From: Geobacteraceae bacterium
GTDB lineage: Bacteria > Desulfobacterota > Desulfuromonadia > Desulfuromonadales > Geopsychrobacteraceae
Assembly (NCBI GenBank): GCA_007125165.1
Contig: SLDV01000073.1
Location: 1-48,327, forward strand
Reading direction: 5' to 3'
Length of the DNA: 48,327 bases
This document shows positions 30,070-38,654 of this stretch, in pieces. Under the pieces are notes generated by a model. That model was given only the letters and a program-made list of their open reading frames with translations, had not been told where the DNA came from and did not search any database. Position numbers and translations under genes: made by a program. Within the stretch, counting starts at the first letter, position 1. Each line of letters starts with the position of its first letter.

Positions 30070-31780
30070 ACAGCAACAACACCAGCAGCAGCAGAATGAA
30101 CATGACTCCGGCAACAGTGAGCTGGCGCAGAAGTTTTTCGGCATCCCACAACAGCAGTAGCATCGGCAGGTTCTGCCAGCGAGGCTGCCTGGGCAGTTGG
30201 GGTAATGCCGGTCGTGGTCGCATCGCAACAGCGTCGGCAAGGCGCTTGGCCATCCCTTCGATGATGACGATCATATCACCGGCCGGCACATTCCAATTGC
30301 GGCTGAACGGAGGTCTTTTGTACCAGACTGCCGTCGCAATCAGGGCGGCGAGTAACAGGGGCCAGGCAGCATCCACCAGTTTGGGGATTTGTTCGGGTCG
30401 AATACCTGTCAACCAGACCGGGCGGATGCCTCCCATTGTCACAACGATGATCAACAAAAGCCAACCTGTCCACATCCCCATTGCAGACGCAGATGTTGAC
30501 TGCTCAGATTCTTTAAACAGCAGAAATACCAGACGGCACATCAGCAGGGTGGTTCCTGTGGCGGCCAATCCGAGGAGAACCACCAGTGTCTGTACCTCTG
30601 CCAGTGGTGACTGGAAGAGGTACTCTTTCAGGCCGCTTTTAGCCAGCGCTCCGCTGGTCCAGGGAGCTCCGGCCAGAGCCAGGGCCGGAATCAGCACTCC
30701 TGCCAGGGTTGCAAGGCGCAGCACAGGTGTTCCCTTGAGATTGAGAATCATGCCGACACCCAGAAACAGGGCTCCTTTGGCCAGTCCATGGTGCAGCGCG
30801 TAAAAGCTGATAGCCCCAGCGACAAGGGGCCAGGTTGCGGGATGCGCCAATCCGAGCCCGATACCGAGCAGGGGAAAGCCCATCTGACTGATGCTGGAAT
30901 AAGCCAGCAGGGTTTTTGATTGGGTCTGAAAAAGACCGGCGGCGACGCCTAAAAAAGCCATCAGCAGACCGAGACTGATCAAAGCCATGGACCAGCCGGG
31001 CAGGGCGACATGACCAAGGGGCAGCAGGCGTAACAGACCAAGCAGTCCGGCCTTGATCATGGCACCACTGAGGACGGCACTGGCCGGAACCGGTGCGGCC
31101 GGATGGGCCAGGGGCAACCAGAAATGCAGCGGCACAATCCCCATCTTGATGCCCAGAGCGATCATCAGAAGTCCGATGATCAGTGGTTGGGCACTGGTAT
31201 CGGCAAGAACCGCTGCCACATCCTTCATCAGCAGCGAGTCGGCGATACGTGCTGCCAGTACCAGAGCAGCAAATAGCAGAACTTCACCAATGATGACCAG
31301 CCACAGATAGATTTTTCCGGCACGCAGGGTAAAGGAGGTTCCTTCATGAACGATCAGTCCGTAGGCGGCAAAGCTCATGAGGGTAAAAAAGACGTAGAAA
31401 CTGACCATATCCAGAGACAGGGTCAGGCCCAGATTCCCGCTCATGGTCGCTAGGAAAAAAATCCAGAAGCGGCGGTAGTTCGGGTATTTCCGGCAGTAGC
31501 TGTGGGCATAGAGCCCTGCTGCCAGCCACAACAGCGCGGTCAACAGCAAAAAAGTCCGACCAGTCGCATCGAGCCCCAGATGCGCGCCGAGAAACAGCCA
31601 GGAAATAGTGACCGGCGCCCCGGCTTGAGGCGTCAGAGCCAGCAGCAGCCCGGGTATGGCGGCAAGAGGCGCAAGTCGCTCGAGTGGATGGCGCAGTGCC
31701 GGTATGGTCAGGCCGAGGACTAACAATAACGGCAACAGGGGAACAATGATCAGAACAAGCTGGGAGGACCATTCTGTCAT
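30065..31780 (-). CDS. Mrp-type antiporter subunit, third NuoL/M/N-like protein
   Basis: 571 residues with about 14 membrane helices of the proton-translocating quinone-oxidoreductase family. The core carries GIKMGIVPLHFWLPLAHPAAPVPASAVLSGAMIKAGLLGLLR, with the PLHxWLPxAH signature and the helix-8 Lys. The C-terminal part is longer than in its two paralogues and ends in an extra helical, basic segment and a Leu-rich tail (GVMFILLLLVLLLL). It is the last gene of the operon and overlaps the previous one by four bases. Its role would be an additional ion channel in the Mrp-like complex; resemblance to hydrogenase-4/NuoN-like subunits is an alternative reading. The stop codon lies in a 7-bp tandem repeat. 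Confidence 0.88.
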   Translation of the reverse strand: MTEWSSQLVLIIVPLLPLLLVLGLTIPALRHPLERLAPLAAIPGLLLALTPQAGAPVTISWLFLGAHLGLDATGRTFLLLTALLWLAAGLYAHSYCRKYPNYRRFWIFFLATMSGNLGLTLSLDMVSFYVFFTLMSFAAYGLIVHEGTSFTLRAGKIYLWLVIIGEVLLFAALVLAARIADSLLMKDVAAVLADTSAQPLIIGLLMIALGIKMGIVPLHFWLPLAHPAAPVPASAVLSGAMIKAGLLGLLRLLPLGHVALPGWSMALISLGLLMAFLGVAAGLFQTQSKTLLAYSSISQMGFPLLGIGLGLAHPATWPLVAGAISFYALHHGLAKGALFLGVGMILNLKGTPVLRLATLAGVLIPALALAGAPWTSGALAKSGLKEYLFQSPLAEVQTLVVLLGLAATGTTLLMCRLVFLLFKESEQSTSASAMGMWTGWLLLIIVVTMGGIRPVWLTGIRPEQIPKLVDAAWPLLLAALIATAVWYKRPPFSRNWNVPAGDMIVIIEGMAKRLADAVAMRPRPALPQLPRQPRWQNLPMLLLLWDAEKLLRQLTVAGVMFILLLLVLLLL

Positions 31781-33267
31781 AGACCGTACTCCCGTGTGGT
31801 TATCAGTTCAACCCAATAGAGCGGGCTGCCAAAAAGATAGGCAAAGATTCCGAAAAAAATCACCAGGGCGGCAGTGATCAGAGGAGGTGCCAGCAGGGGC
31901 CAGATTGTCTCACGGCCACCGGCCAGGGTTGATTTTGACCACTGTTGCTGTTCCTTGTTAAACCAGATACGGTGCAGCACCGGCAGAAAATAACAGGCAT
32001 TAAGCAGCGTACTTGCTATCAGGATGATGATAATCCATGGCTGACCTGCTGCCAGACTGCCAAGCCCCAGATACCACTTGCTGATAAAGCCCACCAGCGG
32101 CGGTACCCCGATCATTCCCAGCGCGCCGACAGTAAATGCCGTCATGGTCCAGGGCATGCGTCTCCCCACGCCATCCATCTCATCTATTTTGTGAATACCG
32201 AGGGTTTCCGCCAGATTACCGGCGCAGAAAAACAGGGTGATTTTCATCAATCCCTGATGAACCAGGTGAACCAGGCCACCGATGGTTGCCAGCGGGCTGG
32301 CCAGGGCGATCCCCATGAGGATATATGAAACCTGACTGACGGTGGAAAAGGCCAGTCTGCGTTTCAGGTCGTTTTGTGCCAGAGCGCGGATAGAGCCATA
32401 AAGGACAGTTATTGCCGCCATCACGGACAGCGGAAAAAGCAGATTCAGGTCAGCACTGAAACCGATACCGTAGATATCATGCACGACACGGACGATACCG
32501 AAGGCGCCGGCTTTGACGACAGCAACAGCGTGAAGCAGGGCACTGACCGGTGCTGGAGCCACCATGGCGGTGGGGAGCCAGCTATGGAGCGGAACCAGGG
32601 CTGCCTTGACTCCCAGGGACAGGACCAGCAGGGCGAAGATTATGGTGAGGCTGCCGTAGAGGGACGGATCAAGCCCTGAAATTACCCCGCCAGGGGTAAA
32701 TTCAAGGGGACCGGCAATGGCCCGCAGCCAGACTGCAGCAAAAAAGAGAACCACACCACCAAGCAAGGTGTAGGCCAGGTAGATACGTCCTGCATGCAGG
32801 GCTGCCGGAGTGCCGCGATGAACCACCAGGGGGTAGGTGGAAATGGTCAGCGCTTCGTAAAAGATGACAAAGGTGATCATATCTCCGGCCAGGGCAATAC
32901 CGGTAGTGGCACTGACGCAGAGGCTGAAAAAACCGAAAAAACGGCTCCGGTGCGGGGAGTTTTCCAGATAGCCGATGGCATAAATGGTGGTGAGCAGCCA
33001 CAGGAATGCCGACAGGGTTAAAAACAGCATGGACAGGGCATCGGCTCGTAATACCAGTTCCATGTCGGCAAGTAGTGGCAGACGCAATTCTGCGTATTCG
33101 CGTTCAGCAACCCGAAAAAAGAGCAGCGCAATAAACAGCAGCTTGAATAGAGCTCCGGTGAGGTTGAGGGTCGTGCGCAGACGTACGCTTTCTTCGGCCA
33201 GGGTAAAAATGATCAGGCCCGGCAGCAGTGAACTGCTGAGGATTGCCAGGAGGATCAGATCATTCAT
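31777..33267 (-). CDS. Mrp-type antiporter subunit D-like (second copy)
   Basis: 496 residues, about 14 helices. Family motif: GVKAALVPLHSWLPTAMVAPAPVSALLHAVAVVKAGAFGIVR, with Lys in helix 7 and helix 8. SEYAEL-type N-terminal loop and FSTVSQVSYILMGIALASPLA resemble MrpD/NuoL-M members. ATLDRR-type insertions are absent, and no C-terminal MrpA extension is present. It overlaps the flanking genes by four bases on each side, consistent with stoichiometric synthesis. It should conduct H+ or Na+ within the complex. Confidence 0.9.
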   Translation of the reverse strand: MNDLILLAILSSSLLPGLIIFTLAEESVRLRTTLNLTGALFKLLFIALLFFRVAEREYAELRLPLLADMELVLRADALSMLFLTLSAFLWLLTTIYAIGYLENSPHRSRFFGFFSLCVSATTGIALAGDMITFVIFYEALTISTYPLVVHRGTPAALHAGRIYLAYTLLGGVVLFFAAVWLRAIAGPLEFTPGGVISGLDPSLYGSLTIIFALLVLSLGVKAALVPLHSWLPTAMVAPAPVSALLHAVAVVKAGAFGIVRVVHDIYGIGFSADLNLLFPLSVMAAITVLYGSIRALAQNDLKRRLAFSTVSQVSYILMGIALASPLATIGGLVHLVHQGLMKITLFFCAGNLAETLGIHKIDEMDGVGRRMPWTMTAFTVGALGMIGVPPLVGFISKWYLGLGSLAAGQPWIIIILIASTLLNACYFLPVLHRIWFNKEQQQWSKSTLAGGRETIWPLLAPPLITAALVIFFGIFAYLFGSPLYWVELITTREYGL

Positions 33268-34751
33268 GGACCTGCCTCCATGAAAATCGGACCGCTGACC
33301 GGTGCACCAAGAAGGGCGATCTGGACTGGCTCATAGGCAATCAGGCCAAACAGCAGGGCAATCACCGAGAGAACCAGAGGAGGCCATTTCATTACCCAGG
33401 GAATAACCGGATAACTGCTGCGCTTGACATCGAGAAAGGCCCAGCCCAATACCTTGGCAACGTAACCGGCAGCCAGCAGGGTGCCGCTGAGGATGATCGG
33501 TAGATACCACCATTGACCGGTGACCAGGGCGGCGTTGATGAACAACCATTTGGAAAAGAAGCCGCCGCTGGGAGGCAGACCGATAATGGTCGTAGCGGCC
33601 AGGGTGAATACGACCACCAGAACGCCGATGGGGCCACCGGCACCGGCCAGGCGCGATATCCGGTCGGAACCGGCGGTATGATGGATAGTCCCGGCCACCA
33701 TAAACATGGCGGCTTTGCCACAGGCGTGGGTCATCATCAGCAACACGCCACCAACCCAGGCAGTGGCCATGGTTTCGTTGCGGGCAAGGGGAAACACCAG
33801 AAACAGGTAGCCGATCTGAGCCACGGTTGAATAGGCGATCAGAAGCTTGAGGCGCTCCTGCCGCAACGCCAGCAGCGAGCCCCAGATAATGGCCACCGAG
33901 CCCAGCAGACCCAGAAGATGTCCCACGGCGACGGTGTCAAGGGAGACAAAAACTTCGAACCACAAGCGCAGCAGAATCACATAAGAACATTTAATCACCA
34001 GGGCAGACAAAACAGCGCTGACCGGTGCCGGCGCCATGGCGTGGGCCTGGGGTAACCAGAAGTGTAATGGAAACAGGGCGCTTTTAAGTACCAGTCCGGC
34101 GACCATCAGGGCCATGGCGGCATGATCGAGACTTGTTCCGGTGATGATGTCGCCGAGTAGGGCCAGATCAACAGTAGCGTAAGCCCCGTAAAAAATCCCG
34201 ACCCCGAGCAGGTAGGCCAGTGAGCCGAACAGGCCAATGAAGAGGTAGCGCAGTGCTGCTGTCAGAGCGGCCTTGCCCCCCTCAAGAGCGATCAGACTTA
34301 CTGAGGCAAGGGTTACCAACTCAAGAGTGACGTAAAGATTAAAAAGATCACCGGAAACAAAGAGGGCGTTGCAACTTCCCCAGAGAAACAGCCACAGGGG
34401 CCAGAAATAGCGGGCCCTGCTGCTATGATGACCACGGGCGGGAAAATAACCAAGGGCGTAACAACTGATGATAAAGCCGACAACTGCAGTGACCGTCAGC
34501 ATGACCAGGGCCAGACCGTCACGGCGCAGCTCGATGCCCAGGGGGGTGGGCCAACCGCCGCCGGTAATGGGTTGCACCTCGGCCGTCAGGGTTGCGGCAA
34601 TAGCGGCCAGGGCGAAAAAGGGGAGCAACAGTGCTGTTGCCAGGCCGATCCAGCGCGCCTGTTGCGGTATCAGAAAGGCTACCACTGCAGCGCCGAGGGG
34701 AACCAGGGTCATCCAGAAGAACCAGTGCTGACCAAGGAGTATTTCAGTCAA
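33264..34751 (-). CDS. mrpD: Mrp-type antiporter subunit D
   Basis: About 495 residues with 14 helices. It carries VLKSALFPLHFWLPQAHAMAPAPVSAVLSALVIKCSYVILLR, and FNLYVTLELVTLASVSLIALEGG with the membrane Glu typical of MrpD. It directly follows mrpC, as in canonical Mrp operons. The start is uncertain: a TTG at 34751 has AGGAG seven bases upstream and overlaps the mrpC stop by eight bases, while ATG 34766 is in frame but lacks a ribosome binding site. I prefer the TTG. It forms the cation/proton exchange unit of a multisubunit antiporter. Confidence 0.9.
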   Translation of the reverse strand: MTEILLGQHWFFWMTLVPLGAAVVAFLIPQQARWIGLATALLLPFFALAAIAATLTAEVQPITGGGWPTPLGIELRRDGLALVMLTVTAVVGFIISCYALGYFPARGHHSSRARYFWPLWLFLWGSCNALFVSGDLFNLYVTLELVTLASVSLIALEGGKAALTAALRYLFIGLFGSLAYLLGVGIFYGAYATVDLALLGDIITGTSLDHAAMALMVAGLVLKSALFPLHFWLPQAHAMAPAPVSAVLSALVIKCSYVILLRLWFEVFVSLDTVAVGHLLGLLGSVAIIWGSLLALRQERLKLLIAYSTVAQIGYLFLVFPLARNETMATAWVGGVLLMMTHACGKAAMFMVAGTIHHTAGSDRISRLAGAGGPIGVLVVVFTLAATTIIGLPPSGGFFSKWLFINAALVTGQWWYLPIILSGTLLAAGYVAKVLGWAFLDVKRSSYPVIPWVMKWPPLVLSVIALLFGLIAYEPVQIALLGAPVSGPIFMEAGP

Positions 34752-35061
34752 TGCTGGACTCCTCATCAACAGCAAGGGTGGTACAGTCAGTCAGGTTGTG
34801 AATCCTGACGGCCAGGGCAATGGCCACAGCGGTAAAGCACAAAGAAACAACAATGCCGGTCAGAACCATCACCTGGGGCACCGGGTCGGCGGCAGTTCCT
34901 TCGCCACGAGCCCCGGCAGCAATAAAGAGCATGAACACACCACTGCCCATGATGTTGGCAGCGAGAATTTTCCGCAGCAGGTGGCGGCGCACCAACAGGG
35001 CATGAAGGCCGATGGAAAACAGAATAATGCCACAACCTGCGTACAATATGGGGGCAGTCAT
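34744..35061 (-). CDS. mrpC: Mrp antiporter subunit C (NuoK-like)
   Basis: 105 residues with three membrane helices, like NuoK and MrpC: YAGCGIILFSIGLHALLVRRHLLRKILAANIMGSGVFMLFIAAGA, then PQVMVLTGIVVSLCFTAVAIALAVRIH. The PQVMVLTGIVVS motif, with its PxALxLTxIVI equivalent, is the subunit C signature. It overlaps the upstream DUF4040/MnhB gene by four bases and the downstream mrpD. The acidic tail (LAVDEESSID) is unusual in charge. Confidence 0.93.
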   Translation of the reverse strand: MTAPILYAGCGIILFSIGLHALLVRRHLLRKILAANIMGSGVFMLFIAAGARGEGTAADPVPQVMVLTGIVVSLCFTAVAIALAVRIHNLTDCTTLAVDEESSID

Positions 35062-36044
35062 GATGTCCCCTCCGACGACGGTGGTTGTTGCTGCTCTGTG
35101 GCGCTGATCTCGGCAGGGTGTCCGCCGGCAACGGCTGCTGCCAGAATCACGGCAATGGACACTGTTGCAACAATTTCAATCAGCAGAATCAGGGCACCGG
35201 CCAATTCCTGGGGGTACTGCAGCGGTAAATTCCCTGCCAGCAAAGTCGCGGCGGCAATCAGTATAAAAATCAGCAGCCCGCAACCGGCCAGCAGGCGCAG
35301 CGGCATACCATACCAGGCGGGCAAGAGGGAGCGACCGCCGAGGATGGCTAGCAGGATTCCGGCACTGAGCAGGGCCCCGGCCTGAAATGCGCCGCCGGGC
35401 GCATAGCCGCCCTGCCATAATAACGCGCCGGAGACAATCACCAGAATCGGCAGGTAGAGCTGACTCAAACCCTTGAGTACCGGGGACGGGGCCTCCTGAT
35501 GAAACAGGGGGCGGGCCTGATCGAGGGACCAGATACTTACCAGGGCCAGCAGCAGCACACCTTTTTCGAGCAAGGTGTCCCAGGCACGAAAATTCAGCAG
35601 TACGGCCGTCACCGGATGATCGGTGCCACTGATGTCAAGCAAAGACAGAACCAGTCCCTGCTGACCGGATGAAACGATCTGGAGTTGTCGCAGTTCCAGC
35701 AGCAGAATAATGGTGACCGAAGGGATGATGATACCGATAAGAACCGCCGGTGTCAGACGTTGCAGAAACGTTGTCGGTCGTGGTGTGCGTCGGCAGCGTT
35801 CTGCTGAACCCAGCTTGCCCAGTCCGACCAGCAGTAAGGTGCCGGTAATCCCGGCACCGATGGCTGCTTCGGCCAGGGCGACATCGACGGCTCCGAGGCG
35901 TGTCCAGGCCAGAGCCAGTAACAGGCCGAAGGCGATGAACAGCACCACCGCCCGAAACAGGTCGCGGCTGGCCAGCAGCAGCCAGGCCAGAGAGATCAGG
36001 GTCGTCATCAGGATCAGGTCGAAAGCCAGGACCAGGTCAATCAT
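35058..36044 (-). CDS. DUF4040-MnhB fusion subunit of Mrp-type antiporter
   Basis: 328 residues, about nine helices. The N-terminal 85 residues are a DUF4040/MbhD-like module (RDLFRAVVLFIAFGLLLALAWTRLGAVDVALAEAAIGAGITGTLLLVGLGKL). A linker and two helices follow, then an MbhE-like NFRAWDTLLEKGVLLLALVSIWSL and an MnhB domain with GGYAPGGAFQAGALLSAGILLAILGG. In canonical operons the DUF4040/MbhE part is the tail of MrpA and MnhB is separate; here they are fused and MrpA's NuoL-like part is missing. ATG 36044 has GGAG seven bases upstream. The start overlaps the mrpG stop. Confidence 0.9.
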   Translation of the reverse strand: MIDLVLAFDLILMTTLISLAWLLLASRDLFRAVVLFIAFGLLLALAWTRLGAVDVALAEAAIGAGITGTLLLVGLGKLGSAERCRRTPRPTTFLQRLTPAVLIGIIIPSVTIILLLELRQLQIVSSGQQGLVLSLLDISGTDHPVTAVLLNFRAWDTLLEKGVLLLALVSIWSLDQARPLFHQEAPSPVLKGLSQLYLPILVIVSGALLWQGGYAPGGAFQAGALLSAGILLAILGGRSLLPAWYGMPLRLLAGCGLLIFILIAAATLLAGNLPLQYPQELAGALILLIEIVATVSIAVILAAAVAGGHPAEISATEQQQPPSSEGTS

Positions 36045-36343
36045 TGGCGACTCCAATGTTTGTGGCCATCTCCGCGGGCTTTGCGGGCAATCAAATGGGC
36101 AACTGTTGCGCCGGCAATGAGTACCAGCAGCCAGGTCAAGAGTAAGCGGATGATTTGCTGCACGTTGTCGGCCTGGAAAATCAGGGCCAATACTACCAGC
36201 CCGAGCCCGAGATTATCGGCTTTGGTCAGGGCATGAAGACGACAGTAGAGATCCGGGAAGCGCAACAGGCCAAGGGTCCCAGCCAGAAAAAAAGGCAGGG
36301 AGGCAAGCAGCAGCATTGTAGTGATGATCTCAGTGACGGTCAT
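36041..36343 (-). CDS. mrpG: Mrp antiporter subunit G
   Basis: 100 residues with three membrane helices: ITTMLLLASLPFFLAGTLGLLRFPDLYCRLHALTKADNLGLGLVVLALIF. The GLLRFPDxYxRLHAxTKADNLG motif is diagnostic of the MnhG/PhaG family. ATG 36343 is preceded by AGAGG, which is inside the 3' end of mrpF (overlap of 14 bases). An upstream in-frame start would lie fully within mrpF and is unlikely. The tail is short and basic. Confidence 0.94.
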   Translation of the reverse strand: MTVTEIITTMLLLASLPFFLAGTLGLLRFPDLYCRLHALTKADNLGLGLVVLALIFQADNVQQIIRLLLTWLLVLIAGATVAHLIARKARGDGHKHWSRQ

Positions 36344-36620
36344 TTTGGTCCTCTGTTTCTGTCGTCTTATCGATATCCCTGCGCCGGACAAAGGTGGCGG
36401 CCGCTATTGCTGTCAGCAGGGCAAAGATCAGGGCGACGTCCCAGATGGCGGTATTCTCGGTGGCCTGTCCAAGCAGCAGCAGAATGGCAACCGCCGTGGT
36501 GCCGAAAAGTTGTGCGGCCAACATGCGGTCGGTGGCGGTTGGACCACGCAATACCCGCACCATACCGACGCAGATGGTCAGCAGTAGAATCAGGGCCAGA
36601 GCAAGGTAGAGTCCGGTCAT
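36330..36620 (-). CDS. mrpF: Mrp antiporter subunit F
   Basis: 96 residues with three helices: MTGLYLALALILLLTICVGMVRVLRGPTATDRMLAAQLFGTTAVAILLLLGQ. The VRVLRGPTxxDRMLA motif is the MrpF/PhaF signature. The C-terminal tail is highly charged. It overlaps both mrpE (four bases) and mrpG. It is a small membrane component needed for assembly of the antiporter. Confidence 0.94.
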   Translation of the reverse strand: MTGLYLALALILLLTICVGMVRVLRGPTATDRMLAAQLFGTTAVAILLLLGQATENTAIWDVALIFALLTAIAAATFVRRRDIDKTTETEDQNDRH

Positions 36621-37114
36621 CGGTTGCCTCCGGAGGGGTGTTTAAAAAGCCTGGCAACATGGGTTTGCAGTTGATTCAGCCCAGGGTCAATGTCGCGGTC
36701 GAGCACGTGTACCTTTAGAATGGTATCACAGAGTTCAGCGGACAAGGTTCCCGGCAGCAGACTGACGCTGTTGAGAAAAAAAATGCGTGGTCTGCCTGGT
36801 GGCAGGCTTAAGGGAAAATCAATGACATCAGGATTCAGAGGGAGTGATGGGGAATAGGCCCGGCGGGCAACGTCGATGCCACCGCGTACCGATTGCAGCA
36901 GAAAGTAGGGAATAAAGCGGAGCAGTCCCGGCAGAGACAGCTGCTGGTTTTCGCTTTGCGGTACCGATTGCATCACCCACAATGCCAGGGCAATAGTCGG
37001 TACGCCAATGATCCAGGACGTCAGGGTGTTGCCTCCGGTCAATACCCACCACAGGAACAGGCAACCGCCAAGACGGAGGGTGAAGCGAGACCACAAATTT
37101 GTCTGTGCTGCCAT
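36617..37114 (-). CDS. mrpE: Mrp antiporter subunit E
   Basis: 165 residues: two N-terminal helices (LRLGGCLFLWWVLTGG and WIIGVPTIALALWVMQ), then a cytoplasmic domain with FIPYFLLQSVRGGIDVARRAYSPSLPLNPDVIDFPLSLPPG and IFFLNSVSLLPGTLSAELCDTILKVHVLDRDID. The NSVSLLPGTLSxxL-VHVLD motif is diagnostic of MrpE. It is the first gene of the eight-gene operon (E-F-G-DUF4040/B-C-D-D'-D''). Upstream lie a 7-bp tandem repeat and the end of gltD; a promoter for the operon must lie in this 150-base gap, but I see no clear boxes. Confidence 0.93.
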   Translation of the reverse strand: MAAQTNLWSRFTLRLGGCLFLWWVLTGGNTLTSWIIGVPTIALALWVMQSVPQSENQQLSLPGLLRFIPYFLLQSVRGGIDVARRAYSPSLPLNPDVIDFPLSLPPGRPRIFFLNSVSLLPGTLSAELCDTILKVHVLDRDIDPGLNQLQTHVARLFKHPSGGNR

Positions 37115-37134
37115 CGGGCCTCCTGTAGGTAAAG

Positions 37135-37184
37135 TCAGAATTCAGAATTCAGAATAGAGAATTCAGAATAAAAGAATACAGAAT
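37135..37184 (+). repeat. Degenerate 7-bp tandem repeat (TCAGAAT)
   Basis: TCAGAAT three times, AGAGAAT, TCAGAAT, an eight-base AAAAGAAT, then ACAGAAT. It lies between the start of mrpE and the end of gltD. TCAGAA units recur as their reverse complement at 46202-46264. Confidence 0.8.
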
Positions 37185-37265
37185 ATAAGAGCCGGATGCC
37201 AGAAATCGAGTGCTAGGGTCCGTCCGGAACCTCCGATGACTAACCGGCAAGTTTCCGGACAGAAA

Positions 37266-38651
37266 CTAACCGAGAAAACGGCGCATCATTGCCAGTGCCG
37301 CACGGCGACCGTCGGCGGCGGCAGTGACCACCAGGTCGGCTCCGCGGAAACAATCGCCCCCGGCATAGACCTTGGGGTGACCGGTGAGGCCACTGGCGGG
37401 ATCGATCTCAATCTGATCCCACTGATTAGAGATCACTCCCCTATCTACAAGCTCTGTGACCGGAGTGACGTCAAATCCCAGGGCCAGAATAACTGTGTCT
37501 GCCGACACACAATGGGCGGTGTCAGGAATAATTTCAACGCGCTGGCGGCCATCGGCGTCCTTCTCGGTCAGACGGGTTTGTTCGACCTCAATGCAAAGGG
37601 TGCCGTTATCGTCGCGGCGGATTTTCCGTGGACTGATATTGAAGTCAAACACCGCTCCTTCCTCGACGGCATTCTGAAATTCCTTGTGGCTACCGGGCAT
37701 GTTGGCTTCGTCGCGGCGATAGAGGCACGTGACCTCTGCGGCACCGTCACGCAGGGCGGTGCGCAGGCAATCCATAGCGGTATCGCCACCGCCGATGACG
37801 ACCACCCGTTTGTTTTGCATGGAAAAACGAGGGTCGGCGGGTTGACCAAATAATTCTTTCTGTTTTTCAATCAGATAGTCCATGGCCAGCATCACTTCCG
37901 ACTCGTCTTCGCCGCTGATTCCTGCCTTGCGCCCCTGCGTCGCGCCGATGCCGATGAAAACCGCGTCATGATCTTCAATCAACTGACCGTAGGAGATCTG
38001 ATCGCCGATCCGTTGTCCCAGGTGCAGTTCCAGTCCGGCCTGCTGGAGCAGATCAAAACGATGGGAGACGATGTTTTTATCGAGCTTGAAGCCGGGAATC
38101 CCGTAGGTCAGCAGACCACCGGCATGTTCAGCCTGTTCATACATGGTCACCCTGATTCCGGCCCGCAGCAGAAAGTGGGCACAGGACATGCCTGCCGGAC
38201 CGGAACCGACAACGGCGACGCGGGTTTTATGGCGCAGGCCGGGAAAGGGAAGCTTCATCCCGGCGGCAAAAGCCAGATCAGTAATCGATGCTTCAATAGC
38301 ACCGATGGTGATGGCGCCATAGCCGTCATCGAGGGTGCAGGCCCCTTCACACAGATGCCCCTGGGGGCAGATACGACCGAGAATCTCCGGAAACGGTGAA
38401 CTTTCGTTAGAGAGTCTGAAGGCACGTTCCAGGTCTCTGTCGGCGATGGCTTCGAGCCATTGCGGAATATAGTTCTGCAACGGACAGCCGATGGTTGCAC
38501 AGAAGGGATCGCCGCATTGAACACAGCGTTCTGATTGCTTACGGACCATGCGGCTGTTGAAAAAACGGTAGATTTCATCAAAATTTTGCAGTCGCTGAGA
38601 GGCTTCAAATTTATCCGGCTCCTGGCGGCCGGTTTCGGTAAAGCTTTGCAT
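37266..38651 (-). CDS. gltD: Glutamate synthase (NADPH) small subunit
   Basis: 461 residues. The N-terminal Cys-rich region (CVQCGDPFCATIGCPLQNYIPQW and CPQGHLCEGACTL) binds two [4Fe-4S] clusters. FAD binds at VVGSGPAGMSCAH and NADPH at VVIGGGDTAMDCLR; the C-terminal FAD motif is KVYAGGDCFRGADLVVTAAADGR. It feeds electrons from NADPH to GltB for synthesis of glutamate from glutamine and 2-oxoglutarate. It starts three bases after the gltB stop, with AAGGGGA upstream, so the pair is an operon in the order gltB-gltD. Confidence 0.96.
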   Translation of the reverse strand: MQSFTETGRQEPDKFEASQRLQNFDEIYRFFNSRMVRKQSERCVQCGDPFCATIGCPLQNYIPQWLEAIADRDLERAFRLSNESSPFPEILGRICPQGHLCEGACTLDDGYGAITIGAIEASITDLAFAAGMKLPFPGLRHKTRVAVVGSGPAGMSCAHFLLRAGIRVTMYEQAEHAGGLLTYGIPGFKLDKNIVSHRFDLLQQAGLELHLGQRIGDQISYGQLIEDHDAVFIGIGATQGRKAGISGEDESEVMLAMDYLIEKQKELFGQPADPRFSMQNKRVVVIGGGDTAMDCLRTALRDGAAEVTCLYRRDEANMPGSHKEFQNAVEEGAVFDFNISPRKIRRDDNGTLCIEVEQTRLTEKDADGRQRVEIIPDTAHCVSADTVILALGFDVTPVTELVDRGVISNQWDQIEIDPASGLTGHPKVYAGGDCFRGADLVVTAAADGRRAALAMMRRFLG

Positions 38652-38654
38652 ATA

